Assembly (NCBI GenBank): GCA_036346355.1 | Contig: CM070588.1 | Span: 17,717,914 to 17,781,913 of the forward strand | Source of the DNA: Rhipidocladum racemiflorum | Lineage: Eukaryota; Streptophyta; Magnoliopsida; Poales; Poaceae | Direction of reading: 5' to 3' | Length of the DNA stretch: 64,000 nucleotides | Part shown: positions 10,590 through 20,364 of the stretch, piece by piece | Position numbering within the stretch: the stretch's first letter is position 1 | Layout of the letters: every line of letters begins with the position of its first letter | The notes under the pieces: model-generated | Database searches by the model: none | What the model was told of the DNA's origin: nothing | The model's input: the letters and a program-made list of their open reading frames with translations, nothing else | Translations under genes and position numbers: made by a program

Positions 10590-11577
10590 TCAAATTGACT
10601 TGTTCAAGAGCGGAAAGGACTCAGTGAACCACCTTCTGCGATTGATGAAGCTCTTTTTCTTTCTATCAAATGAAGGAAACTTTTTCTTCTCTTTTATTGT
10701 CCTTCTCTCCCATGATGCTTTACCTGCAAGTTTAGGACAATGTGTGCGAATATGGTTGAGGTCACCACACTCATAGCATCTTGGAGGACCACCACCACCT
10801 CTCTTCTTCATTCTCACATTCTGCAAAGCTTTGTTAAAGCGAGAAAGAGAGTAGTGACAATTCTTCCGAAATTGCTCAACTGCTCATCGGTTAGTGAAGA
10901 TAAGAAAGACAAAGCAAAACTTGAAGAAGTATTGTTAGGAGACATGCTAGTTTGAGAGGATAATGCAATTGATTTATGTCCATTCTTCCTAGCAAAAACA
11001 TCCAACTCATGAGTCTTGAGTTTAGAGTAAAGAACATCTAATGTGAGTGTGCTCATGGTAGTAGATTCTGTATAGATGTTACTTTCATCTCCCACACCGA
11101 CATGTCCAAAGCACTAAGCAATTGTCGAGCATTTTCAAGCATCAGAGCACTCCAACAAAGACGTGGATTGCTAAGAATTTTATTGAAGCGTGCAAAGAAA
11201 TCATCTACAGATTCACTAGGTTTCATCTCAAAACGATGTATTCCTTTTTTGTAAATATCTTGGCGAACCTCTTTGACAAGAAAGAACCCTCATGGTAATC
11301 ACAAAGAGATTTCCATACCTCATATCGGATCAAGATGAATCACTGATCAAAATCGCTCAAGGCCCCAAACCTTGGATGATCAAGTTGCGTGCCTTGCTAT
11401 TTGCTTCAACATGTGCGATTTGCGCCGTTGACGCGTTGTCATTCCCAGGTGACTTCGTGACGCTTGTAAACCTTCTCCCAAATTTGCGAAGCCCTGCGCT
11501 GAATGAACGCCCATCTTTGCTTTCCAAAACTGAAAATCAACACCATCGAAAACACAAGGTTTTGAATACCTATCCAT
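10590..11577 (-). pseudogene. Cop-1 gag, N-terminal half
   Basis: Starts at the antisense ATG 11577 (MDRYSKPCVFDGVDFQFWKA), the usual copia gag start, then passes through the TLDVLYSKLKTHELDV segment (about 11000) and the first zinc knuckle CYECGDLNHIRTHC (about 10750). Compared with Cop-2 it has several frameshifts, so at least three frames are needed. The domain arrangement is the usual copia gag (UBN2-type) followed by a CCHC knuckle. Confidence 0.7.
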
Positions 11578-11621
11578 CGCTACGTTTCTAATCACCTGCT
11601 AAGATTAATTAGAAAAACCTT

Positions 11622-11632
11622 GCTCGATACCA
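11622..11632 (-). other. Cop-1 primer binding site (altered)
   Basis: On the + strand GCTCGATACCA, where the family has GCTCTGATACCA. One CTG has become C-G. It sits next to the 5' LTR (11635-13248) as expected for initiator tRNA-Met priming. Confidence 0.75.
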
Positions 11633-11634
11633 CT

Positions 11635-13248
11635 TGTAGGATCGATATATACTAGTATAGCAATCGAGAGGGGTGAATGATTGTGCGGAAGCTAAAACAA
11701 TTTTGATCTACTAAAAATTCACCCCAATTCGGAACCAAATAATTGCTTCGGTTTAATGCAAAAACAGATTGACAGACATTCACTAAAACGTGAATTCCCG
11801 GAGATCCAACTGTCCAATTGATGTCAAATTTTTACTGTAGAAACTAGATGCAATTTAGAAACTAACCCAACAAGAATTGACTCAATCGGATCTACGGATC
11901 AAAAGTTATAAGCTTCTCAAGTTGACTGTTCCAAAAGTGACGCGAATTGATTAAACCCTAATTTCGTGATTAAACAAAATCTATAAGAAATTAACCAATC
12001 AAACTTTTTAGATCAAATACTTGATGCCCTAGGAAGGTTTGGAATAGATTGAATCAAAACTATCATAGAGAGAATGAATTAATCTAGAATCAAATAGGCA
12101 GGCAACTGAACCGAGAAGGGAGATTACCAATCAAAGGATGTAGCGATCATGCACTGTTTGTGCGATTACTGTAGCTACAGTAATCCGCTAGCTACTGTGT
12201 CGCCAGGAGGTGCAGGACGAGGCTTCTTCTTCACGCATGCACCATGGCTCGGTGATTGCTGCTTGCATGCAAATAGTTGGCGACTTCTTCTTTTCAATTT
12301 AGCCTCCACGTGAAACCTGCTCCTACACGTCTCCTGACTCTAGCCTCAAGCGCCTATTGCCTTGAGTCAAACGTTTCACGTTGCTTTTGGAAACTCAAAC
12401 GCGACTGCCAGCACTTCCTTTTTCTTTTGTGCACAGCGTTTCTTGTTTGAGTACTGCCGACCGCTTGCAGCAACAAAGCATGCTCATCGTCGGGACGCGA
12501 CGCGCCCAAAGAAGCACACACGCATGAACCGCTCGCACAGCACAGCCACCTCGGTTTCTTGAGCCGCCGGAAGGTCTCGCCTAGATTTTTTCTTTCTCAC
12601 CGCACGGCCAAAACACACGGTTTGTAAAGATTTTTTATTTCTTTGTGTCTAACAGTACTCCAAACAAAAGAGTACAAACCCTAATCTCCAAGCATACAAT
12701 ACACAGGGGACACCTCCCCCTATTTATAAGAAAACCCTAGAAGAGTTCAAGATGCATGTCCACTTGGTCCAACATGGCCCAATACATGCAAACTACCTCA
12801 AAACGACATTACAATCGACGCGCACGCTCCACGCCAGACTCACGTGACTCACTAGCAACCACGTGCACCGTTCTCTAGTCCGAACGCCCCGCATGACATC
12901 CTCAACCACCAAGACCTCGATTCCTTCCTGAACCTAGTCCCGAACCTCAGTTCCTCCATGAACCTAGTTCCGGTCCCGTCACCGACCACGTTCGACCTCA
13001 AGCAACACCTGCACATGAACAAACACACAACCGTGTACGACCACAAGTCCACGACTTGACTCAAGATCAATCCATGCAACCACTCACACGAGCGCATTGC
13101 ATCAAGCAAAACCACTACCATGCTATCACAAGCATATCCAATAATTATCTGAAACAGCACATGCACATGCACCACACATGTCATAAGCACAACCACTTTG
13201 CAATACCAAAATCATTATTAAGCCAATTTTTCATCACATGATTTCACA
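11635..13248 (-). repeat. Cop-1 5' LTR (right on this strand)
   Basis: Partner of 6110-7726, similar length (1,614 bp). Minus-strand TATA at about 12720-12730 and AATAAA near 12633. Ends ATTTCACA and is followed by the TSD TATCA. Confidence 0.93.
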
Positions 13249-13360
13249 TATCAATAATAAAGTTGGACCTTAAAGTTACACCTTTCGCCCCGCATAAGTT
13301 CCATATTACTTGTCTATTCTTGATTCCCCCTCATCTGTAAAACTTAGAGCAAATCGACAG

Positions 13361-14263
13361 ATGGTGAACACCCGCGGAAACTTTGGAAGCAATAGAAGTG
13401 GTTCTCGCCCAGCAGAAAACCCCAATGATGGAGCACCAGCACCGCCAGTTGATATGCAGAATTTTGGAGCATTTCTTGCTGCTCAGACTCAGTTGATGCA
13501 TGCTATGATGCAACAAATGCAACACGTCACTGCTCAGGCCACAGCTAATCAAGTCAATCAGGGACAACGCCAGAATACAAGACTGTCAGAGTTCATGAGG
13601 ACTCACCCACCCACTTTCTCCGGGAATGCCAATCCATTGGAGGCCGATGATTGGTTAAGGTCAATTGAGAGGAAGCTACACATAGCTCAATGCATAGGAA
13701 ATGAGAAGGTACTCTACGCTTCTCATCAGTTGGAAGGAACAGCCGCTGAATGGTGGGAGAACTTCTGTGCCACGCAAGAGAACCCTCAAGATATCACTTG
13801 GGAAGAGTTCACAGCTGCATTCCGCCAGTATCACGTGCCAGAAGGAATCATGGACCTTAAGAAGGACGAGAGTTTCAGGATGTGCATCGACTACCGTGCA
13901 CTCAATGAAGTCACCGTGAAGAATAAGTATCCGCTACCCAGGATTGATGATTTGTTCAATCAGCTGAGAGGAGCCGGAGTTTTCTCCAAGATTGATCTGA
14001 GATCGGGATACCATCAGTTGAAGATCCGATCAGAAGATATCCCGAAGACTGCATTCTCGTCAAGATATGGACATTACGAGTTTACAGTTATGTCTTTTGG
14101 ACTGACGAATGCGCCAGCATATTTCATGAATATGATGAATAAGGTGTTCATGGAATATTTGGACAAGTTTGTTGTCGTGTTCATAGATGATATCCTAATC
14201 TACTCCAAGACAGAGGATGAACAAGCCGAACACTTGAGGCGAGTTTTGGAAAAGCTGAGGTAA
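13361..14263 (+). pseudogene. Gyp-1 gag N-terminus fused in frame to reverse transcriptase
   Basis: Starts at ATG 13361 ([11 protein letters not shown], preceded by RANRQ). Residues 1 to about 168 are gypsy gag (Gln/Met-rich helix, [25 protein letters not shown]). At 13859-13866 the frame passes from [11 protein letters not shown] directly to [16 protein letters not shown] of RT, skipping the rest of gag, the CCHC knuckle, protease and the first part of RT (about 1.35 kb compared with Gyp-2). The join sits on AAGAAGGA, present in both parents of the junction. RT motifs then follow: [22 protein letters not shown], and the catalytic FIDDILIYS. The frame ends at a TAA where other copies read Glu. 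The product, if made, would be a hybrid without a complete palm or nucleocapsid. Confidence 0.88.
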
Positions 14264-15106
14264 CAGCAACTCTTCGCCAAGTTCAGTAAGTGTGATTTTT
14301 GGAAGGACAAGGTGGAGTTTCTTGGACATGTAATGACCGCAGAAGGAGTCGCCGTTGACCCAAGCAAAGTAGAAGCCGTGTTACATTGGGAGCAACCGAA
14401 GACCGTGACCCAGATCCGGAGTTTCCTTGGAATGGCAGGGTACTACCGCCGTTTCATTGAAGGCTTTTCGACAATTGCGAAACCTCTTACGCAATTGCTG
14501 AAAAAGGAGAAGAAGTTTGCATGGACGTCAGAATGTGTGAAAGGATTTCAGGAGCTGAAAAAGCGATTGACATCAGCACCGGTGTTAGTTCTACAGGATG
14601 TTAATCAAAGCTTTGATATTTATTGTGACGCATCGCGCCAAGGACTTGGATGTGTGCTGATGCAGAATGGAAAGGTCGTCGCTTATGCATCAAGGCAGTT
14701 GAGGCCGCATGAGGAGAATTATCCGACGCATGACCTAGAGTTAGCTGCCGTAGTGCATGCCTTGAAGATATGGCGTCACTATCTGATCGGGAACAGATGT
14801 GAAGTGTATACGGATCATAAGAGCCTTAAGTACATATTCACCCAGTCGGATCTGAATATGAGGCAAAGGAGATGGTTAGAGTTGATCAAGGACTACAATG
14901 TTGGAATCCATTACCATCCCGGGAAGGCCAACGTAGTTGCCGATGCCTTGAGTCGGAAAAGCCATACTGTGAGCATGTTGCTAGCCACAAGTCAGGATGA
15001 GCTATGTGAGGATTTCCAGAGAATGAAGATTGAGGTGGTACCTAGCGGATCCTTGGCCGCATTGGAAGTGAAGCCTACCCTAGAGGATCAGATCCGGGAA
15101 GGATAG
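14264..15106 (+). pseudogene. Gyp-1 RT C-terminus, RNase H and start of integrase
   Basis: Same frame as the preceding fusion, separated only by the TAA at 14261-14263. It reads the RT connection ([33 protein letters not shown]), then RNase H with [28 protein letters not shown] and [10 protein letters not shown], and [15 protein letters not shown]. It ends at TAG 15104-15106, where other copies keep an open frame; the change lies in a small indel at GGACAAGAGG/GGATAGAGG. Confidence 0.85.
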
Positions 15107-16495
15107 AGGATGATGACAAGATCCGCAGGATTAAGTCCATCAAGGAGGAAGGCAAGGCAGAGGACTTCAAGTTGGATGAGCAAGGCACGTTATGGATGAA
15201 GGATCGCATTTGTGTGCCCAACAAGAAGGAATTAAAGCAACTGATTTTGGAAGAAGCCCATGACTCCAAGTACTCAATTCATCCTGGAAGCGCCAAAATG
15301 TATCAGGATTTGAAGGAAAGATCTGGTGGCCGAGCATGAAGCGTGAAGTTGCCGAGCATGTTGCATTGTGCGACGTATGCCAGAGAGTCAAGGCAATGCA
15401 TCGAGACCAGCAGGATTACTACACCGAAAATACTCGAGTGGAAGTGGGAGGAAATCGGAATGGATTTCATTACACGGTTTGCCTAAGACTCAAGGAGGTT
15501 ATGACTCCATATGGGTTATAGTGGATCGTTTGACCAAAGTAGCCCATTTTATCCCTCGTGAAGACCACCTACTCGGGAGATAAGTTAGCAGAGTTGTACA
15601 TGATCAGATCGTCTGCTTGCACGAGTGCCAAAGAGGATTGTATCGGACAGAGGTACCCAATTTACCTCAAGGTTCTCGGAATAAGTTGCACGAAGCCATG
15701 GGAACCCGTTTAAACTTCAAGATGACCTATCATCCACGTATCGGATGGACAGACCGAAAGAGTCAACCAAATTACGGAGGATATGTTAAGAGCATGTGCA
15801 TTGGCTTATGCTACCTCTTGGGATAAGAGTTTGCCGTATGCCGAGTTCGATTACAACAATAGTTACCAAGCTAGTTTACGATGTCACCTTTTGAGGCATC
15901 GTATGGTCGACTGTCGGACGCCATTGAATTGGAATGAGACCGTGGCGCCGTGTCTTCGGCCTGATATTCTTCAAGAAGTCAAGAAGCGATTGCCGTGATT
16001 AGGGAAAGGTTGAAGATAGCCCAATCACGACAGAAGAGTTATGCTGACAACCGTCGCCGAGACTTGAGTTTTGAATCATAAGATTTTGTATACCTCAGAG
16101 TTACGCCTCTCAGGGGAGTTAAGAGGTTCCATGCCAAAGGGAAACTCGCACCCCGTTATTTTAGACCATTTAAGATTTTGAATCGCAGAGGCGAAGTTGC
16201 TTATCAGCTGGAGTTGCCACAGTCGTTAGCAGGAGTACATGACGTATTCCATGTGTCCCAGTTGAAGAAGTGTCTCCGAGTACCTGAGGAACAGACACCG
16301 CTAGAGTCAATTGAGTTGCAAGGAGATTTGACTTACAAGGAGCATCCCGTAAAGATTTTGGACACTATGGATCGAGAGACCAGAAATAAGTCGACCTGCT
16401 TCTGTAGAGTACAGTGGAGCAACCACACGGAGAGTGAAGCAACTTGGGAACGCGAAGGGGATTTGAGGAAAGAGTTTCCAAACCTATTCCTTTAG
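15107..16495 (+). pseudogene. Gyp-1 integrase and chromodomain, multiply frameshifted
   Basis: Pieces in all three frames match the integrase of Gyp-2 and Gyp-3: the HHCC zinc domain around 15260-15400, the core with [12 protein letters not shown] (about 15520) and damaged DRGTQF, and the C-terminal part. The last frame (about 16178-16495) is open and gives GEVAYQLELPQSLAGVHDVFHVSQLKK followed by a chromodomain-like tail (CRVQWSNHTESEATWERE). Almost every frameshift sits at a CTG, CAG or CCGG that is altered relative to the other copies, so part of the damage may be sequencing error. Confidence 0.8.
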
Positions 16496-16525
16496 TAAGC
16501 CCTGAATCTCGGGGACGAGATTCTA

Positions 16526-16540
16526 TTAAGGGGGGAGGTT
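16526..16540 (+). other. Gyp-1 polypurine tract
   Basis: TTAAGGGGGGAGGTT directly before the 3' LTR, the second-strand primer site. The same tract is found on the minus strand in Gyp-2 and Gyp-3. Confidence 0.9.
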
Positions 16541-19500
16541 TGTAACACCCCAAAATTTTGCTTTTCTTAAATTCATGTGTGATTTGGCACTTTGGTGAAT
16601 TTTTGGAATTTTCTGGAATTTATTTGGATTTATTTGGAATTTATTTGAATTTATTCCATTTTGAAATAATTAAAGAATTAAATTTTGCAAATAAAATTTT
16701 GTTGGAAATATTTGATTTGAGTCCCAAATACCATAAAATATTTTCCAGAATTTTTCTGGAATTTTTCTGAGTCTTTTGATATTTTTAATGAATTAAATGA
16801 ATTTCTGGGAATTATTTTAAATATTAAATCGCTGGAAAATCAACTCGGGTCGAGTACTGTTCATCCGACCGAGTCGGAACCCGAGTCGGACTCGAGTCCG
16901 ACCCGAGCCAACTGACTCGACCAAACCCAGTCCTAACCCTACTCGATCCCGACCGTTGGATCGGAATCCAACGGTCCGGATTGGACCGTATCGGTTCGAG
17001 CCGAAACCGGGCCGGGTCCGATCGTGCCCGCGCGATCGTGACCGTCGATCGCGCCACGTGGACGGTTCTCCGTCGTCGTCCCCGCCGAGTCCGAGCCGGA
17101 TTCCTCCGCCAGAGCCGCTGCGTGTCTCGTTAGGGTTCCGATTTGTGCGCCGCATCCCGGGGTTATTTAATGCGTGAGATATCGCCGAGGTTGCCCTCTT
17201 CCGTGCGCACTGCGTTCCCAAGCCATCTCGCCGGCCGTCGCCGTTTGCCCGTCTGAGCTCGCCGGAGTTGGAATTCCGCTCGCCAGCTTAAACGCCGATT
17301 CCGCCGCCCGCCGCTTCTCCGCCGCCGTTGAGCCTGGGCTCCGAATAGCCAGGTCAAGCCGCGTCGGTGAGGACCTTTCACCTCGCCGGAGCACGCCCCA
17401 AACGCCGTTCGTGTGGTCACCGTCCTCAGCGCCGGCAACTGCAACTCCGCCGTGAAGCCATCGCCGACCCCGAGCTCCACCAACCGTCCGATCAAGATCC
17501 AAAGGCCCAGATCGCGCCACGTCACCCTCGGTGAGTTTCCCGTTGAAAATCCTAGATCTAATCCCAACCGTTGGATCTAGATCCAACGGCTTAGGTTGCG
17601 CCACGTAGCCAGAACTGCACCAGGCTAGATTGGATCTGGACCGTTGGATCAAGATCCAACGGCCCACGATCGGCCACGTGCGCCCCAAGCACATGAGGCC
17701 CAAACCCAATCCTAGCCGTTGGATTTCAAACCAACGGCCACGATCGTGCCACGTGTCCAGGGAGCCGAAACGCCGCGCCACGCGGGCGTACGCGTGGTCA
17801 TCGACCGCAGCGGGCCCGCGTCGGCCGGATCGCACCGTGACGTCACCCATGGCGTCACTGGCGTCCCACCGCCGACCGTGGTCGAGCCCGCCGACGTCGC
17901 AAGAATGACGTCACCGAGGGGACCCACATGTCGCTGACACGTGGAGCCGTGGACCAAGTCCACGGTAGACCCGAGCCGGCGTGGACCAAGTCCATGGACC
18001 ACCGACGTCGACCAACCAATCGAGGTGACACGTGTCCAGCCGATGCAATAATTTATTTCCAAAAGAAAATGATTTATTAATTCGAAATAATGATTTCAGA
18101 TTTTGTTTCAAACTTCAAACGCTTATAACTTTTGCGTTTCAACTCCGATTTAGTGATTCAAATTTTTAAATTTGTATAAAATTGAGACCTACCTAAATAT
18201 GAATTTTATTTAATTTTTGGACTAAAGTTTTTCTCTGTAAAATTATTTAATTGATTATTTAAACTTTAAATAATCATAACTTTTATGCTTTAACTCCAAA
18301 TTTGTGATTCCAGCTTCTAAAATTCATAAAATTATGTTCTCTCTGTTTATCGATTTTATTTGGATGATTGGATACTTTTTTCCTATTGTTTATTCGTGTA
18401 TTTGCTATTTGCACGATTTACGAGTAGACGTTGAAGTGCCGGAAGGATTCGAAGGAGAAGTATTGACTCAGGATCCAACTCAAGACCAAGAACAAGTACT
18501 TTTTGAAGGCAAGTTGTGCTTTGACCATGTTGATCCTATTTCGAAATCTATTTTGATTCAACCTATTGCATGCTAGTTCAATTAGAAAAATACTTTATTT
18601 AAATATGGGGGTTAGATAAATACCAATTTGCTGTATGACACCTTGATTATTTAAATATGTGCCATGACCCTTGTCACCCTAGTTGTGGTTTACTAGTTGG
18701 ACATTATTAACTTGCCAACATGGGTTTTAGACCGTTGTAGTAAAGCCTTAGACACTTACGTGCTCATGACATGATTTTGGACAAACAAATGTTAATATTG
18801 ACTTAATGATATATTGAACCTGTTTTGGAAAGGTATCATGTGATGTTGATGGCACGTGGTGCATGGTAATCAATCGGGTTTGATAAATAGTTTTTCGGCC
18901 AGGGCATATGGCAAGAATAATCAGTGGGCCAGTTGTGGCATTGGGGATGTTGATTTGGTTCTTGGGTAGTCTTGCCCTGGTCACCTAAGGACTTAACCTT
19001 GCAAGCCTTTGAACCGGTCTAACGTGCAACCACATGTCCGTAATGGGACGGACCTAGTTGATTAAGTTGCTAATAGCATTACTGTGGGACCTTAGGAGGC
19101 CAACTACACCCTTTGTGTAAGTTGTATGGGGAGCGTCATCGGGTGAGGCCAGTACCCATCTAACGGTTGATTGGCCTAAACTTCGCCTTAGCTAAGGGAA
19201 GGGTTAGTGTGCAATAACCAGGGAGGACCACTTGTATTGTTAGAAGTTTCCGAAAGACTTTGTTACGGGAACTCGCCTTTGTGGTGTTTGACTGTATCTT
19301 GTGGGTAAAGTGCATAACCTCTGCAGAGTGTAGAATCTATTCGAATAGCCGTGTCCGCGGTATTGGACATCGCTCGGGAATTACAGTCAAGGGTTAGATT
19401 TTCTCAAAAATAACTTGGATTTGAAAGGTTGGGTTGGATTAATAATGATGTTGATGGAAATGTGGATTAGGATGGGAAAGATGTTTCTTAAACTCCTTGA

Positions 19501-20035
19501 AAAGTTATCTATGCTTTACTTATTTCTACTGCTTTCGAATCTATTTATGATACTTGTTAAATGCTGTTTTCTGCAAATATACCCTGAGCTATTCCTTTGT
19601 ACCAAGCCATGCATATAGTATATTAGCTTGCATTCTGTGCATGACTTGCTGAGTACCAAGTACTCACCCTTGCCACAATACAACACCAGTTGAAGAGGAG
19701 ACTACACCAGCTTTGGAGGAGGAGCTCCAAGAGGAACCGTCTACTTAGGGAAGCGAGCCCAGTCAGTTGCCTGTGGTATACTGGATGGCGCCACGAAGTT
19801 ACTTGATTTTTCGCTGCTACTATTTTCTCTTAATAAGTTTCGCCCTGCGAGGCATACATTTGTAACTTGACCATAAGGTCGAGTAACCAGTTTGACTATT
19901 TAAATAAAGTACTTTATTAGTATCGAGTGGTATGATTGTGATATTTACCGATGTTAAGACTGTGTGCACTAGCGTGTTCCTGGACTAGTGCTGAATACAC
20001 AGAGGGTCCGGATTTGCAAATTCGGGGTCCCGACA
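16541..20035 (+). repeat. Gyp-1 3' LTR (3,495 bp)
   Basis: TGTAACACC...CCCGACA, highly similar to 1488-4999 with scattered short indels. Followed by the TSD TGGTT (20036-20040). It holds the cleanest + strand copy of the candidate LTR gene: donor 17531, 84-nt exon 18425-18508, 59-nt exon 19690-19748. Confidence 0.95.
18425..19748 (+). CDS. Candidate spliced ORF inside the Gyp-1 3' LTR (exons 18425-18508 and 19690-19748)
   Basis: An earlier exon would end at 17530 (GTGAGT donor). After a T-rich tract and ACGAG an 84-nt exon reads, in phase 1, (V)DVEVPEGFEGEVLTQDP and TQDQEQVLFE. GCAAGT follows, a GC-type donor. After CAACACCAG at 19689 a 59-nt exon continues in matching phase with VEEETTPALEEEL and QEEPST and ends in TAG. 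An AATAAA lies 155 nt on. The exon is exactly 84 nt in Gyp-2 (21858-21941, 41015-41098), Gyp-3 (52839-52922) and Gyp-D (57038-57121); between Gyp-1 and Gyp-2, and between Gyp-1 and Gyp-D, most differing codons are synonymous. The product would be short and acidic, of unknown function. No ATG is found in frame in the first exon, so the start is unresolved. It could also be a relic of a captured gene. Confidence 0.35.
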
Positions 20036-20040
20036 TGGTT

Positions 20041-20364
20041 CCACTGTTCACCCGACCGAACCCGAGTCAGACTCGAGTCCGAGTCCGACTCGAGCCCGAC
20101 CCGAGCTAGAACCAAACCCTAACCGCATGACCGTTGGATCGAGATCCAACGGCCACCGTTGCGCCATATCAACGAGCCCGTTCCCCGTGCGAACCCGCTC
20201 GCACCCGGAGCAATCCTAGCCGTTGAGCGTGGACACGTGGACGGCCAGGATGGAGCCACGTCGCCTCTCCGTGTGGCCGCCGAATTAAGCCGTCGCGCAC
20301 GAGTGGACCTCGGTTTCCGCGAGATTCATGGAAGCCGAGGCCCCTATTTAATGCGTCATTGTCG
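20041..20364 (+). repeat. Gyp-D LTR, fragment 2
   Basis: Continues fragment 1 after Gyp-1 (CCACTGTTCACCCGACCGAA...). It contains the GACTCGAGTCCGA palindromic run, one CCGTTGGATC..GATCCAACGG palindrome (about 20131) and the TATA-like CTATTTAA near 20344. Ends at TGTCG, the TSD of Gyp-2; the LTR resumes at 55576. Gyp-2 therefore landed about 20 bp downstream of the Gyp-D TATA box. Confidence 0.85.

Larger units (their letters stand above)
6110..13248 (-). mobile_element. Cop-1: Ty1/copia element (SIRE/Maximus-like), internally deleted
   Basis: Flanked by TATCA at 6105-6109 and 13249-13253. It lies on the minus strand inside Gyp-1, between orf0 and gag. LTRs are 6110-7726 and 11635-13248. The inner part is only 3.9 kb against 6.5 kb in its relative Cop-2. 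Gag is recognisable in pieces, integrase and most of RT are gone, and the end of RNase H remains, so it can only move in trans. Multiple PPT-like tracts precede its 3' LTR, as in Cop-2. Confidence 0.92.
1488..20035 (+). mobile_element. Gyp-1: Ty3/gypsy chromovirus (Tekay/Del-like), nearly full length, defective
   Basis: Flanked by the 5-bp target duplication TGGTT (1483-1487 and 20036-20040). LTRs are 1488-4999 and 16541-20035, both TGTAACACC...CCCGACA. The order is PBS, orf0, (Cop-1 insertion 6110-13248), gag fused to RT, RNase H, integrase with chromodomain, PPT. Without Cop-1 the element is about 11.4 kb. It inserted into the LTR of Gyp-D, whose sequence rejoins on both sides. Lineage is inferred from the chromodomain-like integrase tail, the TGGTATCAGAGC PBS and the long LTRs. 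It cannot be autonomous because gag zinc knuckle, protease and the start of RT are deleted. Confidence 0.93.

Noticed and set aside
13310..13360. Gag start upstream of ATG 13361
   Set aside because: No ATG upstream in that frame; all four copies share the ATG before VN(T/S), so the later start is used.
17167..17850. Long antisense ORF (227 codons) in the GC-rich part of the LTR; similar at 22812-23408 and 44832-45302
   Set aside because: GC-rich, Arg/Pro-rich, different in each LTR, and antisense to the predicted LTR transcript. Absence of stops follows from base composition.
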